Under the pieces are notes generated by a model that was not told the DNA's origin, searched no databases, and was given only the letters and a program-made list of their open reading frames with translations. Shown here piece after piece: positions 42,455-51,684 of a stretch of 64,000 nucleotides of DNA. Positions within the stretch are counted from its first letter, which is position 1, and the number at the start of each line of letters is the position of its first letter. The translations under genes and the position numbers were made by a program. Origin of the DNA: UBA4582 sp002389265 (GTDB taxonomy: Bacteria > Pseudomonadota > Gammaproteobacteria > Pseudomonadales > Azotimanducaceae); contig CALSRT010000002.1 of assembly GCA_943788825.1 (NCBI GenBank), forward strand, positions 868,001 through 932,000, in the 5' to 3' direction.

Positions 42455-45400
42455 ATGAAAGCTCAAAACAACCAACGACTTGTTGTCAATTCCCTGGAGG
42501 CAATGCTGCTTGGCCTGCTGATTCTAGTCGCCGCCTACGTCTCCATAGGGCGCTTGGCGATCGCCCACGTGAACGATTATCGTGTCAACATCGAGGAGTT
42601 ACTTTCCAATGCGCTTAATGTGCCTGTACATATTGGTGCGCTGAGGGGGGAGTGGCACTATCTTGACCCGAAGCTTGAGATAGATGGGTTCAGAATCGGA
42701 AATGCTGCTGCTGGCATCACTTTTGATCATTTGTCGGTAGAGCTGAACTCTTTGCACAGTTTTCTCGAGAGACAGATTGTTGTCAGTGATCTGCTGATCG
42801 ACAGTTTATCGTTGAAGTTGGCGCAGGACACTGCGGGCAATTGGTATGTTGATGGCATGCCAGTAGCGGACAACCCACCTGATTTCACCGCATTGTTGAC
42901 TTCGGTGCCTTACCTTGAGTCAATCGAAATGACGTCCATTAATATTGACGTTGTGACTCGTAATGCCCATTACCAAATTCGAAATCAGATTGACCAGGTG
43001 TTTGAGTTACGCGCAGATGGAGACAAGAAAACCATGTCGCTACCGCTCTTCGTGGAACGATTGGGTGACAATCCTTACAAAGACGGTCTGCAACTACTCG
43101 GCGAATTTCGTGGTGATCCTCGATATCTTGGCGATTTTTTTGCGAGTTTGTACCTGCAAGTCCCTAGTGTTGAGTTGGCTGACCTGATCCCGCCGATTGG
43201 CAAGCACAAGCTTGAATTCACTGAGCTCGATATGAGTGGAGAATTTTGGCTTGAATTTGATGGTGAGATCTTTGAATTAAGAGGGGCCACTCTGACGAGT
43301 GCTGTGACAGCCTTAGTCAACGGACGACAGGTTGATTTGCTTGAAGATGTTCGCAGTGAATTTGTCGTCGTGCGCGAGGATCCCAGCGAGGCTCAGCTCT
43401 ATTTTGAATCTTTGAGCGCGAATGTAGGAAGTAAACGTCTAGAGCTCGATGGTATGTCTGTCGCCTATCGAGATCTGACGGGGATCCAGTCGTTGGCGTT
43501 GGCCTTGCCCAAGCTGTCTATTGCGCATTTAGTTGGCGCGGTGAGTGGCTTAGGCGAGCGCACTGCGTTGTTGTCGCAACAGGGTATTGATACCTTAAGT
43601 GCTATGGCTTTAACCGGTGAGTTAGATCAATTATTCGTGCATATAGATCATCTCAACACGACCCCAGTGCCACATTTGACGGCGCAAATTCATGGTCTCG
43701 GGTTGAAGCCCCACTTGGCGCTGCCGGGGATTAGCCATCTCGATGGTTTCGCCTCGATGGGACTCGAAAGTGGCTACCTGGATATACATAATCAGGCGCC
43801 ATTCGAGCTTAACTTTGAATCTATGTTCTCAAAGCCATGGTCGTTCGATACTGCGCAAGTGCGCCTGAACTATTTAGTGAAACCAGAAGCGATACAACTC
43901 CGCAGCGGTCTGATTGAGTTGACCGAAGGCGAACTAGTGGCTGCGGGCAGAGTGCTGGTCAACTTGCCCGCAGATCGTGCGAATCACACCTGGGGACTGG
44001 AAATTGGCCTGCGGCACGCCGACCTGAATAACGCAAATCGGTATCTCCCTGACGTGTTGAGTGACACGCTTCGAGAATGGCTTGGCCGGGCTATTCTCGG
44101 TGGGACGGTAGCTGAAGGTGGTTTGCTGTTTCATGGGTCGCTTTTTCGGGACGCACCGAAAATTCGCAAGGTGCACGAACTGTACTTCGACGTCGACGAC
44201 GCCATCGTAGCCTATGACCCTGCCTGGCCACCATTGCAGGATCTGGAAGCGACGATCTATGTCAATAATGCACTAGTGGAATCGAATGCTGCCACTGCCG
44301 CTATCTTCGATAGCCGGCTCGAGGAAATCTCGGTCAGACTGCCGATAACAGCAGAAGGCCGCGCTGACTCAATCTTCGTGAATGGCGCCGTCCACGGTGA
44401 CTTTAGTGATGGTGTCAAGATTCTGAACGAAACCCCGCTCGCCGCGCTCACAGGTCAGATGGCGAATGCCTGGGTAGCTACCGGTCAAATGCACGGAGAT
44501 ATCAACATGAACGTGCCTATTGGCTTGCGAGCCGGTGAGCCTGTTAGGGTCGATCTGTCGATAAACATTGATAGCGGGGACCTCTTCATGAGTGAGCTTG
44601 ATTTAGCGATCAAAGACATCGTCGGAAATTTTACTTATGACAGTGACCGCGGGCTGAATTCAGCGCCTTTTACCGCGTCGATATTCGGTGATTTGGCCCG
44701 CAATGAAATCGCCTCCACTTGTGACGCGACGGGTGCGATTCTTGAAATCCTCATTGTCGGTGATGGTCGCGCGAGTATCGATGAAGTATATAAGTGGTCA
44801 GGTCAGGCGCTGCTTGCGAAAGCATTAGGCAAATTTGATTATCATTCCGTTGTGCGAATTCCCGTCGGTGCATTGGAATCAGGCATGTCTGTAGATATCA
44901 CCTCAGACCTGCAGGGTGTTGAGATTGATTTGCCAAGCCCTATGGCTAAATTAGCCGCTGATCTTTTACCTATGAGGTATCAGCAAACGTTTTTTGAGTC
45001 GTCTGATGAAATTAGCCTATCCCTGGGTGACAATGTTCATGCCTTACTTAAGAGTCGCGCAGGTACGTTGGTAGGCGGCCGAATCCACTTCGGTCCGAGC
45101 CCCCTTGGCGCTGTGGCCTTCGACAAGTTGCGGGTTACTGGTGCCATTGAAGAAGCTGACTATGGGCAATGGCGCCAGCTCAGCGACGAGCTGGAAGGCA
45201 ATACAGAAGTGTCGCTGGAGTCGGAAATTGCTCAGACTCTGGCGTCGGTCGATCTACAAGTTGGCCGACTCAATATTCAGGGTTTTGAGCTTGAATCGGT
45301 CTACATGCAAATTTCACGGCAACAGGATGCCTGGAATGTTGAGTTGACCAACGAGTTATTAAAAGGGCTGATCAGTATCCCGGATCAAGAAGAGGCTCCC

Positions 45401-46405
45401 ATAGAGCTAGATCTCGATTATCTGCGCTTCATCACAACCGAAGCCGGGGCTGATCCAATGCAAGGATTAGATCCCGTTGATTTGGTCCCGGCCAACTTTC
45501 GCGCGAAAAATGTCACGGTGGACGCCGAGAGCTATGGTAGCTGGGCATTTAATTTTCGGCCAGACGATGAAGGCGGAGCGTTTGAGATGCTGTCGGCGAA
45601 TTTCAAGGGACTAGAGATCGAATCGAAATCGGGTGTCTTATGGCGGGTCAATAATGAATCGCAGTTTAGTCATTTTGTCGGTGTCGTCAAAGTGATTGAC
45701 TTGGCGCTTGCGTTAAAACAGTGGGGCTTCGCCTCGAGTATTCAGGGTAATAACTTTATTTTCGACAGCGATGTTAAATGGTCTGGCTCGCCGACCATGA
45801 TCGACATAAATAACATTGAAGGTGAGATTTCAATAAGCGCTAAAGACGGGCGATTTGTCCAGGCTGAGACCAGTACCGGGGCTCTTAAACTTCTCGGTGT
45901 TTTTGACTTCGCGTCATTGGCCAGGCGGTTTAGGTTTGATTTTTCAGATATTGTGAATGAAGGATTTTCCTTTGACAAAATTAACGGCAGCGCACGATTT
46001 AATCACGGTATTGTTGATGTCGCGGAGCCCATTACAATCGAGGGTGCTAGCAGTATTTTTAGAGTCGGCGGGCAGATGAATATCAAGACTGGTGAACTTG
46101 ATAACGATTTAATTGTAACGCTACCAGTGGGGCGCAATTTACCCTGGTATGCGGCCTATTCAGCCTTGGCAAATCCATTGGTAGGTGCCGGTGTGTTTCT
46201 TGCGCAGAAAATATTCGAAGATCAAATCAACAGAATGACCAGCGCTAAATACAAAGTCTCAGGGACCGTGGATTTGCCGGTGGTTGAGTTCATTTCCATC
46301 TTTAACGATTCTATTCGAGAAACACCAGAAGCTGAGGCTGCTAGTGAATTCGGCGACGTCAAGTCGAAAATCGATGTCGAACCAAGCCCGACTGAAACGC
46401 AATAG
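42455..46405 (+). CDS. yhdP: YhdP-type AsmA-like lipid-transfer bridge protein
   Basis: This 1,316-residue protein matches the YhdP family, one of the AsmA-like proteins thought to carry phospholipids between the inner and outer membranes together with TamB and YdbH. A single N-terminal membrane helix (about 13-33, LEAMLLGLLILVAAYVSI) anchors it. The rest is a repetitive beta-rich periplasmic region with the DUF3971 part in the middle and an AsmA-type C-terminal domain (GELDNDLIVTLPVGRNLPWYAAYSA). It is close in length to the E. coli protein (1,266). It begins six bases after rng, the classical neighbour. No frameshift over nearly 4 kb. Confidence 0.92.
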   Translation: MKAQNNQRLVVNSLEAMLLGLLILVAAYVSIGRLAIAHVNDYRVNIEELLSNALNVPVHIGALRGEWHYLDPKLEIDGFRIGNAAAGITFDHLSVELNSLHSFLERQIVVSDLLIDSLSLKLAQDTAGNWYVDGMPVADNPPDFTALLTSVPYLESIEMTSINIDVVTRNAHYQIRNQIDQVFELRADGDKKTMSLPLFVERLGDNPYKDGLQLLGEFRGDPRYLGDFFASLYLQVPSVELADLIPPIGKHKLEFTELDMSGEFWLEFDGEIFELRGATLTSAVTALVNGRQVDLLEDVRSEFVVVREDPSEAQLYFESLSANVGSKRLELDGMSVAYRDLTGIQSLALALPKLSIAHLVGAVSGLGERTALLSQQGIDTLSAMALTGELDQLFVHIDHLNTTPVPHLTAQIHGLGLKPHLALPGISHLDGFASMGLESGYLDIHNQAPFELNFESMFSKPWSFDTAQVRLNYLVKPEAIQLRSGLIELTEGELVAAGRVLVNLPADRANHTWGLEIGLRHADLNNANRYLPDVLSDTLREWLGRAILGGTVAEGGLLFHGSLFRDAPKIRKVHELYFDVDDAIVAYDPAWPPLQDLEATIYVNNALVESNAATAAIFDSRLEEISVRLPITAEGRADSIFVNGAVHGDFSDGVKILNETPLAALTGQMANAWVATGQMHGDINMNVPIGLRAGEPVRVDLSINIDSGDLFMSELDLAIKDIVGNFTYDSDRGLNSAPFTASIFGDLARNEIASTCDATGAILEILIVGDGRASIDEVYKWSGQALLAKALGKFDYHSVVRIPVGALESGMSVDITSDLQGVEIDLPSPMAKLAADLLPMRYQQTFFESSDEISLSLGDNVHALLKSRAGTLVGGRIHFGPSPLGAVAFDKLRVTGAIEEADYGQWRQLSDELEGNTEVSLESEIAQTLASVDLQVGRLNIQGFELESVYMQISRQQDAWNVELTNELLKGLISIPDQEEAPIELDLDYLRFITTEAGADPMQGLDPVDLVPANFRAKNVTVDAESYGSWAFNFRPDDEGGAFEMLSANFKGLEIESKSGVLWRVNNESQFSHFVGVVKVIDLALALKQWGFASSIQGNNFIFDSDVKWSGSPTMIDINNIEGEISISAKDGRFVQAETSTGALKLLGVFDFASLARRFRFDFSDIVNEGFSFDKINGSARFNHGIVDVAEPITIEGASSIFRVGGQMNIKTGELDNDLIVTLPVGRNLPWYAAYSALANPLVGAGVFLAQKIFEDQINRMTSAKYKVSGTVDLPVVEFISIFNDSIRETPEAEAASEFGDVKSKIDVEPSPTETQ

Positions 46406-46448
46406 CATTAATAATGCCTGATATCGATAACAAAGCTGTGGGTATCCC

Positions 46449-47276
46449 ATGAAGAACACGATCGCGCTGATACAAATGGTGAGTAGCCAATTTGTTGATG
46501 ACAATTTGATGCGGGTGGATGCCCTGATTCGCGAGGCGGCTGGATCAGCAAAATTTATTTTCTTGCCGGAAAATTTCGCCGCGTTAGCGGCGCCGAACAC
46601 CTACCAAATCGGCGAGCGAGAAGAGGGGTTGGAGCCGCCGATTCGAACCTTCCTGGCAGCCTTAGCGGATGAGCTTTCCTGCTGGATATTTGCGGGTACT
46701 ATGCCCTTGGCCAGACGCGCGAACGGCGATATCCCAACTGCTGGTAGGGTGCGTGCAGCCTCAATTGTCTATAACCCCGATGGCGTTGAAATTGCACGTT
46801 ATGACAAAATTCATATGTTTGATGTCGAGGTTGCCGATTCGCAGCGACATTATCGAGAGTCGCTGACCTTTGAGCCGGGTGACGAGTTGGTAGTAGTGCC
46901 AACTCCGCTCGGGAAGATAGGACTCTCTGTTTGTTACGACATCCGTTTCCCGGAGTTATACCGACTTCTGTTTGCAGAGGGTGCGGAGTGTCTTCTCATG
47001 CCATCGGCGTTTACCCGAGTGACGGGTGAGGCGCATTTTGAAGTCTTGATGCGGGCCCGTGCCATTGAAAACGTCGCTTATACCATCGCGGCTTGCCAGG
47101 GCGGGGTGCATGACTCCGGCCGCGAGACGTTCGGCCATAGTATGGTGATAAGTCCCTGGGGTGAAGTGATAGCAAAATTGGGGCTCGGTGAGGGGGTTTT
47201 GCTCGCTGACATAGACCTCGATGCAGTACATAGGATGCGCCGCGACATGCCGGTGCATCAGCAACGGCGTCTTTAG
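46449..47276 (+). CDS. Carbon-nitrogen hydrolase (nitrilase superfamily)
   Basis: A 275-residue Nit/YbeM-type amidase. The catalytic triad is present: Glu41 (FLPENFAAL), Lys in RYDKIHMFDVEV, and Cys in GLSVCYDIRFPELYR. This branch in characterised members hydrolyses deaminated glutathione, a metabolite repair role. It follows yhdP by 43 bases. Its stop codon (47274-47276) directly abuts the stop of the convergent darP gene, leaving no intergenic base. In many relatives tldD comes next; it is absent here. Confidence 0.93.
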   Translation: MKNTIALIQMVSSQFVDDNLMRVDALIREAAGSAKFIFLPENFAALAAPNTYQIGEREEGLEPPIRTFLAALADELSCWIFAGTMPLARRANGDIPTAGRVRAASIVYNPDGVEIARYDKIHMFDVEVADSQRHYRESLTFEPGDELVVVPTPLGKIGLSVCYDIRFPELYRLLFAEGAECLLMPSAFTRVTGEAHFEVLMRARAIENVAYTIAACQGGVHDSGRETFGHSMVISPWGEVIAKLGLGEGVLLADIDLDAVHRMRRDMPVHQQRRL

Positions 47277-47846
47277 TTACGCTTGATTATCCTTTTCGAT
47301 ATCATCTACAAGGCCGTGGTCAGCTTCTGCGTCGGTGTGGATCTCAAAAGATTTTAAATACTGAAATAGCTTTCGAAACTGAACCGGGGGTAGCTTGTTC
47401 TGGTCTCGTTCAGCGACTGCTGCACGTGTAAGTTGGCGTAAATGCTGCCGGTCGATGTCAGGCGTTTCACTGATAATCTCTTCGGTGACGGTGGCATCTT
47501 GACTCAATAAACGCTCACGCCAGCGTTCGAGCTTGTGGAATTTGTTCACATGATCCTGGGAGCTGGCATCGAATCGATCCAGTAAGGCTTGGAGTTTGTC
47601 GGTTTCCACTTGGCGCAAAAGTTTGCCGACATATTGCATCTGACGTTTGCGGGCATTGCCTTTGGTGATCTTTCTGCAGGCCGTCAACGCGTCCATAATA
47701 TTCGAAGGCAGGAGTTCCCTGACATGCGCGTCGGGCAATTCGAGCAGTCTTTCGCCCATATCTCGTAGAGCGTGCATATCGCGTTTACGCTGCGACTTGC
47801 TCGGTGAGTCGTCGTCATATTCTACAAAATCTTCTTCATCATTCAT
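47277..47846 (-). CDS. darP: Ribosome biogenesis factor DarP (YjgA)
   Basis: DarP/YjgA (189 residues) associates with late 50S precursors. The N-terminus is acidic (DEEDFVEYDDDSPSKSQRKRD), followed by LRDMGERLLELPDAHVREL, the RNA-contact stretch ARKRQMQYVGKLLR, and a helical C-terminal half (FHKLERWRERLL, LRQLTRAAVAERDQNKLPPVQFRKLFQYL). The SKSQRKRDMHAL motif is typical of the family. It faces the nitrilase gene with back-to-back stops. In other gammaproteobacteria it often lies between tldD and pmbA, both missing here. Confidence 0.94.
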   Translation of the reverse strand: MNDEEDFVEYDDDSPSKSQRKRDMHALRDMGERLLELPDAHVRELLPSNIMDALTACRKITKGNARKRQMQYVGKLLRQVETDKLQALLDRFDASSQDHVNKFHKLERWRERLLSQDATVTEEIISETPDIDRQHLRQLTRAAVAERDQNKLPPVQFRKLFQYLKSFEIHTDAEADHGLVDDIEKDNQA

Positions 47847-47963
47847 GACAGGTAAGGTTTTTCCTGGTGTGTTCAGTGGAAGTCAATGGGTCTAGTTCAG
47901 TTGAGTGTTCTGAATGTACGAGTCGACAAGGATTAAACGAAACGTTCATTAGGGGGCGCCGTG

Positions 47964-49322
47964 TCACCGATAAAACAGAGTGGCCAGGCCCAGGAAAGAC
48001 ATAAACCCGACGACGTCAGTAATCGTCGTTAGTATAACACTGCCGGCAATAGCAGGATCGATACCCATATTTTTAAGTATACCGGGCAACAAGGCCCCCG
48101 CAAGCGCAGCGACGACAATATTGAGAATAAGTGCCGTCGCAATAATCAAGCCTAGCATGTAGTCGCCGAAGACAGCGGAGGCGGCGGCGGCGACGATGAT
48201 CGCCCACAAAGCGCCATTGATGGCGCCAACCGCGAGCTCCCGGTTCATGAGCCAGCGTTTGTTGCTCTCCACCAGTTGGCCCTGCGCCATGCTGCGGATG
48301 ACCAGGGTCAGTGTTTGACTACCAGCGACCCCGCCCATGCTGGCCACTATAGGCATCAATACGGCGAGGGCCACCACTTTGGCGATGGTTTCTTCAAAAA
48401 TGTTAATTACTGCAGAGGCGAGAAAAGCGGTCATCAGGTTCGCGCCTAACCAGACGGCTCGACTTCTTGCCGTCCTCATGATGGGTGCAAAGGTATCTTC
48501 GTCCTCAGTCAAGCCGGCCATGCCAAGCAGAGAATGGTCAGCTTCATCGACGATAACGTCTACCACATCGTCAATAGTGATTCGACCCAGGAGTTTGCCT
48601 GTGGGACCTACTACGGGTGCTGACACCAGGTCATAGCGCTGGAACATGGCGGCAACTTCTGAACGATGAGCGCTGGCTTGGATGGGCTCAACTTCGGTCA
48701 CCATCATTTCTCGAACCGTCATTGAAGGGTCAGAAACCAATAACGTACTGATGGATAGCAGGCCGATATACTCATCATTGCTGTTAACGACAACCAGATT
48801 ATCGGTCATCTGTGGCAACTCGGTATGCCGGCGCAAATACCGCAATACAACATCCAGAGTGACTCGAGGACGGACACTGATGGTGTCCGTGTCCATGAGG
48901 CCGCCAGCTGTATCCTCCGGGTAGGAGAGGAGGTTCTCAACCCGAGCCCGGTCCTGAGAGTCCATTGATTGCAGTACCTGATAGGTGATTGCATCAGGTA
49001 GATGTTGGAGGATGTCGGTTAGATCATCGTCGGAAACGATTTGCTCGAGAAGTGGCAGGAGTTCTTCAGCGGATTTATCCGCAAGTAAATCAGGAATGAC
49101 ATCGGGGTCGACTTGCTGAAGGATCTCACTTTGTTCATCATCTGGAATCAGGTTCCAAATGATCGTCCGCTCTTTGGGAGGTGACGATTCTAGCAGGGCC
49201 GCAATATCCGCCGGGCGCAGGGAGTCCAACAGATTTTTAATTTGATTGTAGGTGCCAGATTCGAATAAATCGCTCAGAGCTTCTCTGGGGGATAAAATTC
49301 TGGCTTCTTTGGGCTCTGGCAT
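47964..49322 (-). CDS. mgtE: MgtE-family magnesium transporter
   Basis: MgtE (452 residues) is a dimeric Mg2+ channel gated by cytoplasmic Mg2+. The N-domain of helical repeats spans about 15-125 (LRPADIAALLESSPPKERTII), followed by PEDTAGGLMDTD and two CBS domains (about 140-255, ending GRITIDDVVDVIVDEA). Five membrane helices follow; the pore region GGVAGSQTLTLVIRSMAQGQ and the terminal helices MPIVASMGG and TTITDVVGFMSFLGLATLF are present. It lies just downstream of the NPr gene on the same strand, an arrangement shared with Pseudomonas-type genomes. Confidence 0.95.
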   Translation of the reverse strand: MPEPKEARILSPREALSDLFESGTYNQIKNLLDSLRPADIAALLESSPPKERTIIWNLIPDDEQSEILQQVDPDVIPDLLADKSAEELLPLLEQIVSDDDLTDILQHLPDAITYQVLQSMDSQDRARVENLLSYPEDTAGGLMDTDTISVRPRVTLDVVLRYLRRHTELPQMTDNLVVVNSNDEYIGLLSISTLLVSDPSMTVREMMVTEVEPIQASAHRSEVAAMFQRYDLVSAPVVGPTGKLLGRITIDDVVDVIVDEADHSLLGMAGLTEDEDTFAPIMRTARSRAVWLGANLMTAFLASAVINIFEETIAKVVALAVLMPIVASMGGVAGSQTLTLVIRSMAQGQLVESNKRWLMNRELAVGAINGALWAIIVAAAASAVFGDYMLGLIIATALILNIVVAALAGALLPGILKNMGIDPAIAGSVILTTITDVVGFMSFLGLATLFYR

Positions 49323-49335
49323 AAATTGCCTGCAG

Positions 49336-49604
49336 TTACTCTGCTTCGTCGAAAAGATTAGTAATCAAGGCGATTATTTGCTCGAGTGCCAGTGTTTCGT
49401 CTTCGCCATCGGCGCGAACATTGATAACAGTGCCCTTTGATGCCTGAAGGATCATCATCGACATAATACTCTTGCCATTCGCAGTTTGATCACCGTTGGT
49501 GACAGTGATGTCGGCAGAAAACCGCTGTGCGACCCCACGAACTTTGAGGCAGCTCTGGCATGCATGCCGAGTTTGTTCTGAATAGTGGTTTGTTGCTCAA
49601 TCAC
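49336..49604 (-). pseudogene. ptsO: NPr (HPr-like phosphocarrier) with a single-base frameshift
   Basis: Reading the minus strand from GTG 49604 gives VIEQQTTIQNKLGMHARAAS and KFV, an HPr N-terminus with the phosphorylated His in GMHARAAS. The frame then breaks. Shifting by one base after the run of four C (plus-strand 49533-49536) continues as VAQRFSADITV, then NGDQTANGKSIMSMMILQAS and KGTVINVRADGEDE, the canonical HPr body, ending at TAA 49336. One missing G in that run restores 89 residues, the normal length. All downstream residues look intact, so this is either a very recent mutation or a homopolymer error in the assembly. Functionally it would be the phosphocarrier between PtsP and PtsN. 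Confidence 0.82.
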
Positions 49605-49619
49605 ACAAATGTTTCTCTG

Positions 49620-50492
49620 TCAGCTGCGGGATGACGTGATCTTACTTAATTCCCGGTGACGTATCTGCACATTTGTCCATTTAGATTCAAAATCCTGCTT
49701 TAGCCGCTCGCTGATAAAGACTGATCGGTGCTGGCCACCGGTGCAGCCAATAGCAACGGTCATATAACTGCGATTATTGGCTTCAAATTGTGGTAGCCAC
49801 TTGGTTAAAAAGTTACCGATATCCGCGAGCATTGCGTTGGCTTCGCCCTGTGACGTTAAAAACGCCCGTACGGGCTCGTCCAAGCCTGTCAAAGACCGCA
49901 GATTAGCCTTCCAGTGGGGGTTTGGCAGGCAACGAACATCGAATACCAGGTCGGCATCCACGGGTACGCCATTTTTGTAGGCGAAGGACAAGAACAATAA
50001 GGCGAACTCGTGGCGCTCGCCGGTAACGCGAGTTCGCACCAGATCACGAAGTTCATGAATCGTCAGGTTTGAGGTTTCTATCGTCAGGTCCGCCATCAAG
50101 GCTATTGGCCCCAGCAGGCTTGACTCAAGTTCCAGCGCCTCTCGAAGCGCTGTGCCTTTGTCTGACAGTGGGTGTTTGCGCCGGGTTTCGCTGAAGCGCT
50201 TGACGAGTGTCGGTCCATTTGAATCTAGATAAACAATTTTAATATTGACTATATGGCTGTCGATTTTGTCCATGATTTCGGGAAACAGCGCCAGGTCGGC
50301 GGCGATATTCCTGGCATCAATGCTCACAGCGACTTTCTGTGTCACCTGCTCTTTGCTAAGGCGCAGGATCAGCGGTTCCAGCAGGCTCACGGGTAGATTA
50401 TCGATACAATAATAGTCCATGTCTTCGAGCACGTGCAGCGCCGTGCTTTTACCTGAACCAGACCGACCGCTGATGATAATAAGGGAAATCAT
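49620..50492 (-). CDS. rapZ: RNase adapter protein RapZ
   Basis: RapZ (290 residues) controls glucosamine-6-phosphate synthase through RNase E-mediated decay of the GlmZ sRNA in enterics. Walker A is at residues 9-16 (GRSGSGKS), followed by DMDYYCIDNLPVSLL, the segment FLDSNGPTLVKRFSETRRKHPL (here YLDSN) and the C-terminal half with FDVRCLPNPHW and AIGCTGGQHRSVFISERL. Length matches. It is placed between ptsN and ptsO, forming the nitrogen-PTS cluster downstream of rpoN. The GlmZ-based function is not guaranteed outside Enterobacterales. Confidence 0.95.
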   Translation of the reverse strand: MISLIIISGRSGSGKSTALHVLEDMDYYCIDNLPVSLLEPLILRLSKEQVTQKVAVSIDARNIAADLALFPEIMDKIDSHIVNIKIVYLDSNGPTLVKRFSETRRKHPLSDKGTALREALELESSLLGPIALMADLTIETSNLTIHELRDLVRTRVTGERHEFALLFLSFAYKNGVPVDADLVFDVRCLPNPHWKANLRSLTGLDEPVRAFLTSQGEANAMLADIGNFLTKWLPQFEANNRSYMTVAIGCTGGQHRSVFISERLKQDFESKWTNVQIRHRELSKITSSRS

Positions 50493-50533
50493 AGGTTATA
50501 GAGAGTTCCTTGCTTTGAGCGACAGAGTCGCCA

Positions 50534-51007
50534 TTAGGGATTGTCAGTGGAGGGCGTCAGCGGCAGGATTGCTCGCTCGAATAACGCCTGATGGTTCTCA
50601 GCGGCGCCCAGCAGGTCGCGGTAGGATTTTGTTTCAAATCGCTCAGCTAACATTGCCAGGGCTTGCAGGTGCTCTTCCACTTCCTCGGAAGGTACTAACA
50701 TAACAAACATTAAGCTCACGCCTTGATCGTCGAAGGCCCCGAAGTCAACGGGCTCTTGGAGTGATATGAGACTACCGACGATTTCCTGGCAGCTGCCGAG
50801 CCGACAGTGAGGAATGGCGATGCCATGCCCGATAGCGGTAGTGCCGAGTTTTTCACGAGCGATCAGGCAGTTATAGATTTCTTCAGCGTCGAGACCTTCC
50901 ATGCTGGCAGCGATTAGCTTCGCGGCTTCCTCGATGGCGCGCTTTTTACTAGTGGCCTGGATATTAGCGTGAGTCCGACTCAAGCTTAAAATGGATTCAA
51001 TATTCAC
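50534..51007 (-). CDS. ptsN: Nitrogen-PTS EIIA protein PtsN
   Basis: PtsN (157 residues) is the terminal phosphoacceptor of the nitrogen phosphotransferase system, regulating potassium transport and stress responses. The phosphorylated His67 is in the motif TAIGHGIAIPHCRLG. The fold residues DFGAFDDQGVSLMFVMLVP and EEHLQALAMLAERF are typical. It sits between hpf and rapZ. The donor NPr gene nearby carries a frameshift, which would leave PtsN without its phosphate source if the mutation is real. Confidence 0.95.
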   Translation of the reverse strand: MNIESILSLSRTHANIQATSKKRAIEEAAKLIAASMEGLDAEEIYNCLIAREKLGTTAIGHGIAIPHCRLGSCQEIVGSLISLQEPVDFGAFDDQGVSLMFVMLVPSEEVEEHLQALAMLAERFETKSYRDLLGAAENHQALFERAILPLTPSTDNP

Positions 51008-51269
51008 GTCTGCTCTGCTGCTGAGTTCGTTACTTGTCTAAATAAGTCATCGGCGAATAAAAGCCGATGGTGTGGCTTTGGGTGGCTTATTGCTGCCTTC
51101 ATGATGGTAATTATACCAAGCCAGTCAAAAAGACGTCGAGCTAAGTTGAGGTTTAGTGGTAAATAGGCGCTCGGCCAACCGGATTGGTCAGGCGCCGAGT
51201 GGATTAATTCGGCTACTGACCAAACTCTGCCTTTCATCTGTCCTTGGTCCGCCTATTATTTGCGGTGTG

Positions 51270-51572
51270 CTAGCGGATTTTTAACTTTTTATCGCTGAAT
51301 TTTTCTTTTTGCTTGATCAGCTGTCGGTCCAGCTTATCAGTCAACATATCGATAGCGGCATACATGTCATCGGACTCAGCGTCAGCATAGACTTCGCCAC
51401 CAGAAATAAGCACCGTCGACTCCGCTTTCTGCCGAAGCTTTTCAACCGTGAGAATCACATTAATGTGGGTAATCTTATCGAAGTGTCGCTCAAGCTTTTC
51501 AAGCCTTGTATCAACATAACTACGCAGTGAATTAGTGATGTCGACATGATGCCCGCTGACAGTAATTTGCAT
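51270..51572 (-). CDS. hpf: Ribosome hibernation promoting factor (short form)
   Basis: HPF (100 residues) binds the 30S decoding centre in stationary phase and helps form inactive 100S ribosomes. It shows MQITVSGHHVDITNSLRSYV, EKLERHFDKITHINVIL and EVYADAESDDMYAAIDMLTDKLDRQL. I place the start at ATG 51572, with AGGAG seven bases upstream; longer in-frame codons up to 51707 overlap rpoN and lack homology. It directly follows rpoN on the same strand. The 262 bases between hpf and ptsN contain an imperfect GC-rich hairpin near 51166-51199 but no gene. Confidence 0.95.
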   Translation of the reverse strand: MQITVSGHHVDITNSLRSYVDTRLEKLERHFDKITHINVILTVEKLRQKAESTVLISGGEVYADAESDDMYAAIDMLTDKLDRQLIKQKEKFSDKKLKIR

Positions 51573-51684
51573 ATAGCTACTCCTTTGGTCTGACTTTAAC
51601 CACCCAACATAACTGGGCAATATCCTTCCATCTCTGTTTAAGATCCCTTTAATATTGTGACCCAAATCCTCCCTAATGGTTCGC

